From Phycisphaeraceae bacterium (GTDB taxonomy: Bacteria; Planctomycetota; Phycisphaerae; Phycisphaerales; Phycisphaeraceae): a stretch of 64,000 bases of DNA. A model generated the notes under the pieces. The model worked only from the letters and a program-made list of their open reading frames with translations, made no database searches and was not told the origin of the DNA. The stretch lies in assembly GCA_029260655.1 (NCBI GenBank), contig JAJDCU010000040.1, forward strand, positions 1 to 64,000, in the 5' to 3' direction. Below are positions 26,659 to 35,680 of this stretch, in pieces (positions within the stretch are counted from its first letter, which is position 1; each line of letters begins with the position of its first letter). A program made the position numbers and the translations under genes.

Positions 26659-27777
26659 TTAAGCCTTCCGACGGCGGCGCAGCCCCATGGCGCCTGTCCC
26701 GGCCGCAAGCAGTATCAGTGAAGCGGGCTCGGGGACAACGTTGCCCGATGGCGGTGCTACGCCCGCGTTCCAGTTACCCAGGATGGCGTTTAGGTCTTCG
26801 ATCCCGACAAAGCCGTCGCCAGCGGCATCGCCCTCTGCCCGGCCGGAACCAGGAGCCTGAACAGCGCCCAAAGAGTCACCAGCGCGCCAGTCGCCGTGCT
26901 CCACGTTCTGGTTCCAGTTGGTCAGCGCGAGGCTGAGGTCTTCGATCCCGACGAAGCCGTCAAAGTTGAAGTCGCCTTCAAGGGGCGTGGAGATCGGGGT
27001 GTTCGGCGTCGTTTCATAGGCGTAGCGGTGGTGCCGCGCGGCGGTGAAGGTCGAAGGCCCGGTCTCCCGGCCGACCTGGAGCCAGCCGTAGTGCGTGCCA
27101 TCGGTGCCCTCAAAACTGAACCCGACGAAGCTGCCCGCAGCCGTGTGGGTGATCATATCGTTATCGCCCACGCCAAAGCTGCCCAGCCCGGTCAGGAAGC
27201 CCGAGTAGTAGTCGAAGTTGATGACGCCGACCTTCTTCTGGTTGCCATCGATCACATATTCAGGCCCGAAGCTCTCGACGTAGTACCGGTTATCAACCCA
27301 GTCGAGCGTGTAAAACGCCGCGTTCGGGCCGAGGGGATCGACCAGGGCCGCGTTGCCCTTGAGCTCGTTACTGGGGTGGGGGATCAGGTCCAGCTGCGAG
27401 GAAAAGACGTAGCTGGTGACACCGGCGAACCCGGGGGTGTCGCCGCGGCAGCCGGGGAAGTTTGCCTGGTCGCACCAGGGGCTCACCTGCACGCCGAACT
27501 TGCCGGCGTTGACGAAGTGGTCGATGCCGCCAGGGTTGGCCGCCGTCTGAAGGTCGAACGGTTCACCGGCGTCCCAGTTGAACTCCGTGATATCGTCACC
27601 CGGGAAACCGTTTACCGGGGCGGGGTTCGCGGCGACGCTCCATTCCGAAAAGAGGTTGATGTCAACGACCTTCACCACGGCCTGGGCGCTCTGCCCGGTG
27701 GCGAACGCCCCCATCCCTGCTGCGGCGGAATAGGCCATGAGTTGTTTCAATGAACTACGACTGATTCTCTCCGCCAT
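26659..27777 (-). CDS. PEP-CTERM protein with dockerin-like repeats
   Basis: 372 residues from the ATG at 27777 (a GTG one codon earlier is possible) with GGAG upstream. The signal segment (KQLMAYSAAAGMGAFATGQS) matches the neighbouring PEP-CTERM protein. A beta-rich extracytoplasmic domain is followed by two calcium-binding dockerin-type loops (DFNFDGFVGIEDLSLALTNW and GDGFVGIEDLNAILGNW, about residues 285-355). The end is VVPEPASLILLAAGTGAMGL plus RRRRKA. It is probably surface-sorted; the dockerin loops may serve protein-protein docking or simply calcium-stabilised folding. The two genes look like diverged paralogues at their ends only. Confidence 0.88.
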   Translation of the reverse strand: MAERISRSSLKQLMAYSAAAGMGAFATGQSAQAVVKVVDINLFSEWSVAANPAPVNGFPGDDITEFNWDAGEPFDLQTAANPGGIDHFVNAGKFGVQVSPWCDQANFPGCRGDTPGFAGVTSYVFSSQLDLIPHPSNELKGNAALVDPLGPNAAFYTLDWVDNRYYVESFGPEYVIDGNQKKVGVINFDYYSGFLTGLGSFGVGDNDMITHTAAGSFVGFSFEGTDGTHYGWLQVGRETGPSTFTAARHHRYAYETTPNTPISTPLEGDFNFDGFVGIEDLSLALTNWNQNVEHGDWRAGDSLGAVQAPGSGRAEGDAAGDGFVGIEDLNAILGNWNAGVAPPSGNVVPEPASLILLAAGTGAMGLRRRRKA

Positions 27778-27878
27778 CACTCATTTCTCCTGTTCAGATT
27801 TGTAGTCGTCTTTAACGATTGAGTTGCTGCGGCAACTCACCTGGTAAGAAGGCACCGAATAAGTCATTCCACAGGTAA

Positions 27879-27908
27879 CTTATACCACTGGATCCCCCTG
27901 GAAGTCAA
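27879..27908 (-). promoter_or_regulatory. Sigma70-like promoter of the second PEP-CTERM gene
   Basis: On the minus strand TTGACT (27903-27908) and TATAAG (27879-27884) are separated by 18 bases. They stand about 100 bases upstream of the ATG at 27777 in an AT-rich zone. Confidence 0.6.
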
Positions 27909-28442
27909 GAAACTTATTTCGATGACTGAACTTTTATTTTCCGGGCCCGGCGAGAGGTACCGCCTCAAGCTATAAATACATTAATTTTATATATTTACAG
28001 TGTTATATTACAATAGCGTCTACTCAAAAAGATCAGATCACATGGACCAGCAAAACAGGACATTGTATGGTTTTCCGGCAGAGCACGCCCCATTGGAATC
28101 TGCTGACATGTTCATATGAGCCCCCCGCCGGCCGGGTATCTTTGCCCCTCTGTTTTCTGGGACCTTGCCCAGACGGGAATTGTTTGCCGCTGAGCCGGCC
28201 AGGTCAAGCGTCGTATACCGGTTCCGGGTGCTTTTGTTTAATAATGGTGGGTTTGTGCAGTATTTTCCAGCCAGGGGTTAGTCGGCTTGGGCTCTCCAGG
28301 CCCTTGTGCGGCGGGGTCGTGTGCCTTGTGTTTTTGGCTGTTCTGCCATATCACACTGGCCGAACGAATCTCGCCGGGGTTGGCTGGGCCCTGGAAAGCT
28401 CAGCCAAACGCCACCGTCCTCCGGCCCAATGAGGAGCTGCCT
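27909..28442. other. Intergenic region, no gene supported
   Basis: The first 130 bases are strongly AT-rich (ttaattttatatatttacag and similar), then composition returns to normal. An open frame at 28067-28432 has Cys/Pro/Trp-rich, non-homologous translation and no ribosome site. It is taken as spurious. No repeat or RNA gene is recognised. Confidence 0.5.
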
Positions 28443-29021
28443 GTGAGTGAGCTGGAAAGTACGATCGTTGTCGTCTCGGGCCTGCCGCGGTCGGGGACCA
28501 GCATGATGATGCAGATGCTTGAGGCAGGGGGGGTCGCCCCGTTCGCGGATTTTCAGCGGGCGGCCGACGATGACAACCCCAAGGGCTACTACGAACTGGA
28601 GGCGATCAAGCAGCTAAAGTCACAGCCGGGCGTCCTCAAGGATGCGCCGGGCAAGGTCGTCAAGGCGATCCACATGCTCCTGGCAGACCTCCCCGCGGAA
28701 TACCAGTACAAGGTCGTGTTCATGCGGCGGGCGCTTAAGGAGGTGGTGGCTTCGCAGCGGAAGATGCTCGAGCGCACCGGCAAGAAGGGCGCCGCTTTGC
28801 CGGAGGCCGCGCTGATGAAGGTCTTTCAGGGCCAGCTCACCAAGGTCGACGCCTGGCTGAAGGCCCAGCCCAACATCCAGGTCCTGGATGTCCCCCACCG
28901 GTCGCTGATCCAGGACCCAGGCCCGGTAGTGCAGGCGATCAACGACTTCCTCGGCGGCGCACTGGATACCCGGGCGATGGCGGCCGTGGTCGATCCCGAC
29001 TTGTATCGCAACCGCACCTGA
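28443..29021 (+). CDS. Sulfotransferase-like P-loop protein
   Basis: 192 residues from the GTG at 28443, which has GAGGAG six bases upstream; the longer open frame lacks a ribosome site. The first strand and loop (VVVSGLPRSGTSMMMQMLEA) form the 5'-phosphosulfate-binding P-loop of PAPS-dependent sulfotransferases. A later segment (VVFMRRALKEVVASQRKML) matches the 3'-phosphate region (RxxxExxxS). At under 200 residues it is short for the family. It would transfer sulfate to an unknown acceptor, or belong to the related sulfotransferase-fold group of unproven activity. Confidence 0.8.
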   Translation: MSELESTIVVVSGLPRSGTSMMMQMLEAGGVAPFADFQRAADDDNPKGYYELEAIKQLKSQPGVLKDAPGKVVKAIHMLLADLPAEYQYKVVFMRRALKEVVASQRKMLERTGKKGAALPEAALMKVFQGQLTKVDAWLKAQPNIQVLDVPHRSLIQDPGPVVQAINDFLGGALDTRAMAAVVDPDLYRNRT

Positions 29022-29496
29022 CCAGCCTGGCACGCCCGGCCCAACTCACATGGCGATCTCGCCAAGCGCGACGCCGAAGCGTGCTGGACCTGGCGCGGCC
29101 TCTGCCGGAGCAAGCGGCGGCGTCACGGCTGAGCTAGCAGTTCACACAGCCGGGCCGGTGAGCCATCTTGGGGGGAGGCCAAACCGGTGAATCCAGAGGG
29201 CTGTTTGGGTCTGGCCAAGCGCGAAAGGTGCACCCCGGTGCGGTGGCTGGGGCTAATATATTCATAGCATGAAATAATGATTGACCCAAGCCGGGCTGGC
29301 TGTTAATCTAGAGGTAGATCGCCCGTTGCTATTTTTCAGGCTGCCCGCATGGAAATATGGGGCATGACAGAGGTTACATCCTGCTGCAAGCACGGGGAGG
29401 TCCGGGAGAGGTCCGGGTGAGGTCCGGGAGGCGAACCGGGGGGAATCCCGGGGGCGATATGGATCCGTGGGTATCAAAGGCCATGAAGGACTTTCT
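29022..29496. other. Intergenic region with a short tandem repeat
   Basis: No gene is supported. It contains the 11-base tandem repeat listed separately and a possible TTGACC (29281-29286) N17 TAATCT promoter about 190 bases before the lipoprotein start. The -10 match is poor. Confidence 0.4.
29397..29428. repeat. Three-copy 11-base tandem repeat
   Basis: The decamer gaggtccggg occurs at 29397, 29408 and 29419, each separated by one base. It lies 70 bases upstream of the lipoprotein start and could be a regulatory iteron or chance expansion. Confidence 0.6.
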
Positions 29497-30546
29497 ATGA
29501 AGCCGATCAACACGCTTGGACTGGCTTTGGCGCTGACACTTGCGCTGGCAGCCTCCGCCTGTGGGGGTGAGTCGACGGCGACACCGCACGATTCGGCGAC
29601 TTCGTCGGCCATGCCGACCTGGAGCGATGGCCCCATTAAGGGCATGTGGGTCTGGCACGAAGACTGGATCCTCGACACCCAGGGTCAGGACGAGCTGCTG
29701 GGCTTTTGCCAGCGCTACGGCATCAACCTGCTGCTGGTGCAGATCCACTATCCCAAAGACAGCGATCCCCCGGTGATCAGCCAGCCTAAGCGCTACGTTG
29801 AGTTGATCGCCAAGGCCGCCGACTTGGGCATCCGTGTCGAAGCCCTGGACGGTGAGAAGTCCATGGCGCTAGCAGAGAACCAGCCGCACACGCTCGCGGT
29901 CCTCAAGGCCATTCTCGCGTTGAACCAGACGATGCCTCAGGGCAAGCGCTTCTCCGGGGTGCACTACGACATCGAGCCATACCTGCTGGCGGATTGGTCG
30001 GACCCCGAGCGGCGCACGGTGATCCTCAAGGACCTGCTGGACTACTACGCCCAAGCCGGCGGACTGATCCATCGGTTTGATCCCGACATGACGTTGTCCT
30101 GTGATATCCCGTTCTGGTTTGACACACAGACCAGCGAGGATGGCCTGCCGCTGGCGGTCGAATTCGCCGGCCAGACCAAGCCGGTTCAGCAACACATCCA
30201 GGACCTGTGCGATTACATCGGGATCATGTCCTACCGCCGCGAGGCTGTCGGGCCCAACTCGATCACCGGCCTGGTTGCCGACGAACTGGCGTACGCCAGG
30301 CAGATCGGCAAGGTCGTCTTGCCCGCGGTAGAGACGGGCGAATACCCGCCGGTACCGACGATCTCTTTCCACGGCCAGCCGGCGTCGCTGTTCAACAAAA
30401 ACTTTTCGTTGGCGTGGCAGACCCTGGAAAATGATCCGGGGTTCGGCGGGATGCTGATCCATTGCTATCCATACATCCGGGACATCCTCGAGCCGGGCAC
30501 CGGGGACGATCAGGTTTTGGACACGGCCACGGCCCCTTCCCAGTAG
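29497..30546 (+). CDS. Secreted lipoprotein, TIM-barrel glycosidase-like
   Basis: 349 residues from the ATG at 29497 with AAGGA upstream. The N-terminus is a lipoprotein signal (LALALTLALAASAC, Cys22 as the lipid site). The domain begins KGMWVWHEDW and shows beta-strand/helix alternation (INLLLVQIHYP, GVHYDIEPYLL, IGIMSYRR, LPAVETGEY). It carries acidic residues at strand ends, as in (beta/alpha)8 glycoside-hydrolase-like proteins. DIEPYLL is a candidate catalytic segment. The substrate is unknown. It precedes the GH94-like gene by 145 bases, so carbohydrate metabolism is likely. Confidence 0.7.
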   Translation: MKPINTLGLALALTLALAASACGGESTATPHDSATSSAMPTWSDGPIKGMWVWHEDWILDTQGQDELLGFCQRYGINLLLVQIHYPKDSDPPVISQPKRYVELIAKAADLGIRVEALDGEKSMALAENQPHTLAVLKAILALNQTMPQGKRFSGVHYDIEPYLLADWSDPERRTVILKDLLDYYAQAGGLIHRFDPDMTLSCDIPFWFDTQTSEDGLPLAVEFAGQTKPVQQHIQDLCDYIGIMSYRREAVGPNSITGLVADELAYARQIGKVVLPAVETGEYPPVPTISFHGQPASLFNKNFSLAWQTLENDPGFGGMLIHCYPYIRDILEPGTGDDQVLDTATAPSQ

Positions 30547-30691
30547 CGTTATGGGGTTGAGGTCGTCGGGTCAGACGCTGTGGCGAACAACCACCCGCAG
30601 CGTGAGATACGCGAGAACGGGTTTATAGGCCATCACCGGATCAACGGGCCATCGCTCGGGCCCGATCCGTTGAGGCAGGAGTTTGACAGGT

Positions 30692-33355
30692 ATGTCGTCA
30701 TCAGCGTTCGTCGGCGAAAGTAAGCCGTACACACTGCGAGAGAAGACCGACTGGATCATCGACGCGGCCAAGGCGATTGACCATGTCCCAGGCGGCGGCG
30801 CAGACCGACGGATGCCCGGAGGGGTCTATGTGCTGGACCGCGAGCACGTCCTGGCCACCCCGCGAGACAACGGCGACAGCCGATACCCCTACGGCCGAGA
30901 CGGCTTTAACTTCTGGGTCTACGCCTCGGGGTACATGCACAGCAACGAAGGCCTGTACTCTCATTTCATGCGGGCCGACAACGGTCAGGAGCCCAACATC
31001 GCCTTCTTCGCCGGGTTGCCGGACGGCGACGGGTTCTTCCCGGTCCCGCTGTTGTCGGTCCCGAAGCTGATCGATAAGGCGGCCACGTCGTTCGAGCGAT
31101 TCACCGTGCTCTCGAACAGCGCTGCTTACTTCATCACGACCTCCGACGACCTGCGATTTGTCGTGCGGGTCTTCGTTACGGCCGCCAAGGACATCTGCTT
31201 TTCGGTCCAGGCCACCAACCTCTCCGGGCAGGACCGGTCCATCTACCTGTCCTCGTATTTCAACCCGTTCCTGCGGCACCAGGTCTTCGAGGGGCCGGAG
31301 GACCCGTGGTTTAAGGAGATCCAGGTAGTGGACCCGGCCAAGGGCGCGGGGGCGCTTGGCAGCTTCCTGGTCAGGGTGAACGAGGATATGGACCGCACCA
31401 TGTCCGTCTCGAACTGGGGGATCTTCCGCCGATCTATCTCGCTTGGACCCGGCAGTGAGTTGAGCCATCAGGAGGCGACCACCGCACGGATGCAATATGT
31501 CGGGGGGTCCCGCAGCAGCCTCCACACCGCCGCTTCTCTTGCCAAGGGCACGTTCGGCCAGCCGCAGCGGGTCTGCACTTTCGTTGACAATGCGATCGCC
31601 GGGGACATGCTGCACCTGGACATCCCCGCCGGCGCCGACGCTCGCATGGACATCATCTTCAGCCATACCGGCGACACCGCCCGGGCGCGACAGATGGTTC
31701 ACGAACCGATCAATCCCGACGAGATCGACAACCAACTCAACGAGCTGGAAAAAGACGATCAGGATCGTCACAGCAGCTTGGCGCTGACCGTTGGCCAGAC
31801 CGATCACCGATACATCCGCCCCAAGGTCTTCAACGCGTTTGTCGAGCACCTCAAGCGGCAGGTCGAGTTCTGCGCCTTGATCAAGGGCTACGTGCAGATC
31901 TCTCCCAACTCGTTGATCGGTATCCGCGATGTCTGCCAGGCGATCGAGTCGTTGGCGGCCTGGCGCCCGCAGGCGGCCCGGGCCAAGCTGATCGAGGCGT
32001 TGGGCTTTACCGAGCCAAGCGGCCGGTGTTTCAGGCAATATGCGCTGCCGTCGAAGAACGGTCAGATCGGGCGGATGGACCTGCGCCCGTTCATCGATCA
32101 GGGGTCGTGGGTCATCTCCTGCACCGTCAGCTACCTCAAGCTCACCGGCAAGTACGGGCTCTTGACCGAAAACGTCGGCTACCACAGGATCCTGGATGAA
32201 GCGGCCAGCACCGTCGAACCGGCCAAGGAACAGGACAGTGTTCTCAATCACCTGTTCAAGATCATGCAGTACCTGCTGGACCACCGCGACCACGGGCACA
32301 CCGGCTGCGTCCGGGCTTTATACGGCGATTGGAACGACGCCATGGACGGGCTGGGCGTGAGCATGGACCCGTCGCAGACTTACGGGACCGGCGTGAGCGT
32401 CATGGCCACCCTCCACGTCCTGCAGAACTGCCAGGAGATGATCGAACTTCTGCAGACACTCGATGATGATCGGTATGCCCGGCACGTCCAGGCCTACCGC
32501 GCGGCCGCAAATTCGATCCGTGAGGGCCTGGGTAAGTACGCCGTGGTCAGCGACGATAAGGGGCACACACGGATCCTCCACGGCTGGGGGGATCGTCGCT
32601 CCTACCTCGTCGGCGGCTTTAGCGACCCCGACGGCGCAGCACGAGACGGGCTGACGTCTAATGCCTTCTGGGTTCTCTCCGGGATGCTCAAGCACACCCC
32701 CGATCTGGACTGGCTTATCCTCGACGCCTTCGACAGGCTGGATGACAAGTACGGCCTGAAGACGTTCTGCCCCTCGTTCCCGCCCAACGTCCGTGGGGTC
32801 GGCAGGATCGGTAAGCTCCCGCCGGGGACCGCCGAGAACGGCGCCGTTTACATCCACGCCACCGCATTCGCCATCATGGCCCTGTTCCAGATGGGCCAGC
32901 CCAAGCGCGCCTGGAAACAACTGGTCAAGATCCTCCCCTTCACCGATATCCACGAGAACCTGTCGCACTCGCCGTTCGTCATGCCCAACTCCTACGGGCA
33001 CAACCCCAAAAAGATGATCGACGGGCAGAACATGAACGACTGGCAGACCGGCAGCTCCAACGTCGTACTCAAGACACTTGTCAGGTTCGTCTTCGGGATC
33101 GAGCCGGTGTTCGACGGGCTGTGGATCCAGCCCGCGGGCTGGGCGCCGTTCAAGAACTTCAACGCCAAAGCCAGGGTCCGGGGATGCGATATCCACGTGA
33201 TTTGCGAAACCAACGCCCCCCGTGCACGCCGTTTCACCGTCAACGGCAAGCCCGCAGAGGGGGTATACGACCACACGATGCAGATCGACAAGCTCTGGAT
33301 TACCCCCCAGCAGATGGCCCAGAAGCGCCTGGAGATCCGCATCACCGGATGTTGA
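30692..33355 (+). CDS. GH94-like glycoside phosphorylase
   Basis: 887 residues from the ATG at 30692, with AGGAG ten bases upstream. It resembles the cellobiose/chitobiose phosphorylase family GH94, which splits a disaccharide with inorganic phosphate to give a sugar 1-phosphate. The N-terminal beta-sandwich is followed by an (alpha/alpha)6 barrel with the family's GDWNDAMDGLG motif (catalytic Asp, about residue 550), TGVSVMATLH and the ENGAVYIHATAFAIMAL segment. The C-terminal part reads WQTGSSN and ends in a small beta domain. No signal peptide is visible, so it is cytoplasmic. The precise donor cannot be told. Confidence 0.85.
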   Translation: MSSSAFVGESKPYTLREKTDWIIDAAKAIDHVPGGGADRRMPGGVYVLDREHVLATPRDNGDSRYPYGRDGFNFWVYASGYMHSNEGLYSHFMRADNGQEPNIAFFAGLPDGDGFFPVPLLSVPKLIDKAATSFERFTVLSNSAAYFITTSDDLRFVVRVFVTAAKDICFSVQATNLSGQDRSIYLSSYFNPFLRHQVFEGPEDPWFKEIQVVDPAKGAGALGSFLVRVNEDMDRTMSVSNWGIFRRSISLGPGSELSHQEATTARMQYVGGSRSSLHTAASLAKGTFGQPQRVCTFVDNAIAGDMLHLDIPAGADARMDIIFSHTGDTARARQMVHEPINPDEIDNQLNELEKDDQDRHSSLALTVGQTDHRYIRPKVFNAFVEHLKRQVEFCALIKGYVQISPNSLIGIRDVCQAIESLAAWRPQAARAKLIEALGFTEPSGRCFRQYALPSKNGQIGRMDLRPFIDQGSWVISCTVSYLKLTGKYGLLTENVGYHRILDEAASTVEPAKEQDSVLNHLFKIMQYLLDHRDHGHTGCVRALYGDWNDAMDGLGVSMDPSQTYGTGVSVMATLHVLQNCQEMIELLQTLDDDRYARHVQAYRAAANSIREGLGKYAVVSDDKGHTRILHGWGDRRSYLVGGFSDPDGAARDGLTSNAFWVLSGMLKHTPDLDWLILDAFDRLDDKYGLKTFCPSFPPNVRGVGRIGKLPPGTAENGAVYIHATAFAIMALFQMGQPKRAWKQLVKILPFTDIHENLSHSPFVMPNSYGHNPKKMIDGQNMNDWQTGSSNVVLKTLVRFVFGIEPVFDGLWIQPAGWAPFKNFNAKARVRGCDIHVICETNAPRARRFTVNGKPAEGVYDHTMQIDKLWITPQQMAQKRLEIRITGC

Positions 33356-33479
33356 TTGGTTCTCGCTATCCGTAGAGCCTGTTCAACCGGCTTACCCCAG
33401 GCGGCCTGGCTCGGGGCATTGTCCGGGTTCGATGTGCGGTGGATTCAATCTCGAAGTGCAACCCCGGGGTCTGTAGAAA

Positions 33480-33553
33480 TGGGCCATACAGGACTTGAAC
33501 CTGTGACCTCCTCGATGTCAACGAGGCGCGCTAGCCAACTGCGCCAATGGCCC
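33480..33553 (-). tRNA. tRNA-Val (anticodon GAC)
   Basis: Read on the minus strand the 74 bases fold as a tRNA: acceptor GGGCCAT/ATGGCCC, D stem GCGC/GCGC, anticodon stem CCTCG/CGAGG with loop TTGACAT (anticodon GAC), and T stem ACAGG/CCTGT with loop TTCAAGT. The discriminator base is A and CCA is not encoded. Confidence 0.93.
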
Positions 33554-33864
33554 GTGAGGCAGGCATTATAACCACAGCCCGCCGGTCCGCCAGTGCCTGA
33601 TTCAAGCAGGTTTATATCGTCCGTAGCTCTGCTTAGAGCACCGGCAGTCCAGCGGAAGCGGGTATTGATAGCCGCCACCTTACAACCCACGGCGCACGGT
33701 CCGGCGGCGTATCCGAAGCAGGCCCCTCATCGGCGGCTTGGGATCGGCACGGCGGCGATGAAATCACTAGCATGGGGTCCGTCCTGACGAGCCGACCGGC
33801 TGGTCAGCGGACGTCTTCTACGCCACCGGAATCCACCTTTTGTACCGCCTAAGGACACGACACG
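33554..33864. other. Intergenic region, nothing recognised
   Basis: This stretch lies between the tRNA 5' end and the purH-like start. No gene, hairpin or repeat was supported. It probably contains both the tRNA and purH promoters. Confidence 0.5.
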
Positions 33865-35034
33865 ATGCAGATCCCTCTCAAGTACGGCTGTAACCCCAAC
33901 CAGGCCCAGGCCCGCGTCGTCGGCGACTTGCCTCAAGGCCCGCTGAGCGTGGTCAACGGCGCTCCCAGCTACATCAATATCCTCGACGCACTGCGCGGCT
34001 GGCAGTTGGTGCGCGAACTGGAAAGCTCCACCGGCTTGCCCGCCGCCGCGTCGTTCAAGCACGTCAGCCCCGCCGGCGCCGCCGTTGCGGGCGCGTTGTC
34101 CGATGCGTTCAGGCAGGCGCATTTTTTCGATCAGGGCGAATGGTCACCGCTGGCTTGTGCCTACGCCAAAGCCCGAAGCTCCGACCGCGTCGCTTCGTTC
34201 GGCGACTTCATCAGTGTCAGCGACACCGTCGACGAATCCCTCGCCAGGATCATCAAGCCCGAGGTCTCCGACGGGATCATCGCGCCGGGCTACGACCCCG
34301 AGGCGCTGGACATCATCAAGCAAAAGAAGGGCGGCAAATACGTCGTCCTCCAGATCGACCCGGCCTATTACCCCCCGGCCACCGAGTCGCGCACCGAGTT
34401 CGGGCTCACCCTCGAACAATCCCACAACGACAGCACCATCGGCGCAGACCTGTTTAAGAACACCGTGACCAAGAACAAAGCGATCCCCGACGATGTCATG
34501 CAGTCTCTGATCGTGGCGACGGTGACGCTCAAGCACACCCAATCCAACTCGATCGCTGTGGGTTACGGGGGCCAGGCCGTCGGCGTCGGCGCCGGCCAGC
34601 AGTCGCGGATTGCCTGCACACGGATCGCCTGCGACAAGGCCGACCGCTGGTTCCTGAAGATGCACGCAAAGGCCCTGGCGCTGAAGTTCGCCGATGGCAT
34701 GCCGCGCTCCGAGAAGGTCAACGCGGTGGACCAGTTCGTCCGTTACCACGAGCTCGATGACGCCGAACGCGCCGTGCTCGCTCAATCGCTTGTCGGCCCC
34801 ATTGACCCGATCACCGAGGATGAACGCACCGACTGGCTAAGCACGTTCGACGGGGTCGTGCTCAGCTCCGACGCATTCGTCCCGTTCAGGGATAACCTCG
34901 ACCGCGCCGCCCGCAGCGGCGTGAAGTACCTGGCCCAGGCCGGGGGCTCGGCCCGTGACCAGGGCGTCATCGACGCCGCCGACGATCACGGCATGGCGAT
35001 GGCGTTCACCGGGCTGCGTCTGTTCCTGCACTAA
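33865..35034 (+). CDS. purH: AICAR transformylase (single-domain PurH-like)
   Basis: 389 residues; start at 33865 after AAGGA. It transfers a formyl group from 10-formyl-THF to AICAR, the penultimate step of IMP synthesis. AICAR transformylase motifs are KYGCNPNQ at the very start, ASFKHVSPAGAA (the Lys-His catalytic pair), TLKHTQSNSIAVG and GGSARDQGVIDAADDHGMAM near the end. The IMP cyclohydrolase (MGS-like) domain that normally forms the first 200 residues of PurH is absent. Cyclohydrolase must therefore be encoded elsewhere or replaced. Confidence 0.88.
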   Translation: MQIPLKYGCNPNQAQARVVGDLPQGPLSVVNGAPSYINILDALRGWQLVRELESSTGLPAAASFKHVSPAGAAVAGALSDAFRQAHFFDQGEWSPLACAYAKARSSDRVASFGDFISVSDTVDESLARIIKPEVSDGIIAPGYDPEALDIIKQKKGGKYVVLQIDPAYYPPATESRTEFGLTLEQSHNDSTIGADLFKNTVTKNKAIPDDVMQSLIVATVTLKHTQSNSIAVGYGGQAVGVGAGQQSRIACTRIACDKADRWFLKMHAKALALKFADGMPRSEKVNAVDQFVRYHELDDAERAVLAQSLVGPIDPITEDERTDWLSTFDGVVLSSDAFVPFRDNLDRAARSGVKYLAQAGGSARDQGVIDAADDHGMAMAFTGLRLFLH

Positions 35035-35061
35035 ACGGCAAGCCGGTCAAGCGTGATCTTG

Positions 35062-35643
35062 TTAGCCGTCCAGCAGGTGCAACCCGACATCGTGAACCAT
35101 CTGGCCCTGCGTGTCGTGGGTCAGCAGATCTAACTCGTGTGTGATGTTGGTCATCATGCCCAGGCCGATGATGGCCCATGCCGTCAACTCCACGCCCGGT
35201 TGTGTGTCGGGCTTCGCGTCGGCGCGGTGTTCGTTGACCTGCCCGATGATGAACGTGTGGAACTTTCGGTACATGTTCTGCAGGGCGCTGCGGATGTCCG
35301 GGTCGTCGGTCTCGCTGAGCCCGGCGAAGGTGATCCGGTGCAGACCGGATTCGCCGCGGTGCTCGCCCTCCCAGGCCAGGATCCGCTCGGCCGGCGAACG
35401 TCCATCGTCGCTTGCCAGCAGAGCGCGCCACTTTGCCGCGGTCATCTCGTACAGATACTCGATCGACGCCAGGAACATCGCCTTCTTGCTCGGCCACAGA
35501 CGGTAGAGCTGGTTCTCCCGCAGCCCGCAACGCTTCGCCAGCGCCGCCGTCGTCGCCCGACGATACCCAAGCTCTGCGAACGCCTTGGCGATCACGGGGC
35601 ATAACTCGTCGCGGCGCTGTTCGGACTGGTTGGGTCGGGCCAT
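35062..35643 (-). CDS. TetR-family transcriptional regulator
   Basis: 193 residues. The N-terminal helix-turn-helix (ELGYRRATTAALAKRCGLRE then NQLYRLWPSKKAMFLASIEY) is typical of TetR repressors. The C-terminal ligand-binding domain is not diagnostic. It follows the DUF2339 gene by 37 bases on the same strand and is probably co-transcribed. Its target may include the palindrome at 38478-38493, but this is a guess from proximity. Confidence 0.88.
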   Translation of the reverse strand: MARPNQSEQRRDELCPVIAKAFAELGYRRATTAALAKRCGLRENQLYRLWPSKKAMFLASIEYLYEMTAAKWRALLASDDGRSPAERILAWEGEHRGESGLHRITFAGLSETDDPDIRSALQNMYRKFHTFIIGQVNEHRADAKPDTQPGVELTAWAIIGLGMMTNITHELDLLTHDTQGQMVHDVGLHLLDG

Positions 35644-35680
35644 GGCTGGAGGACTCCCCTATGGAGGTTTCGACTCGTCG

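Noticed and set aside
28067-28432. 121-codon open frame before the sulfotransferase
   Set aside because: No ribosome site, odd Cys/Pro/Trp-rich composition, no recognisable domain; the sulfotransferase start at 28443 is better supported.
29397-29428. Possible CRISPR-like direct repeats
   Set aside because: The repeat unit is only 10 bases with one-base spacers and no cas genes are present.
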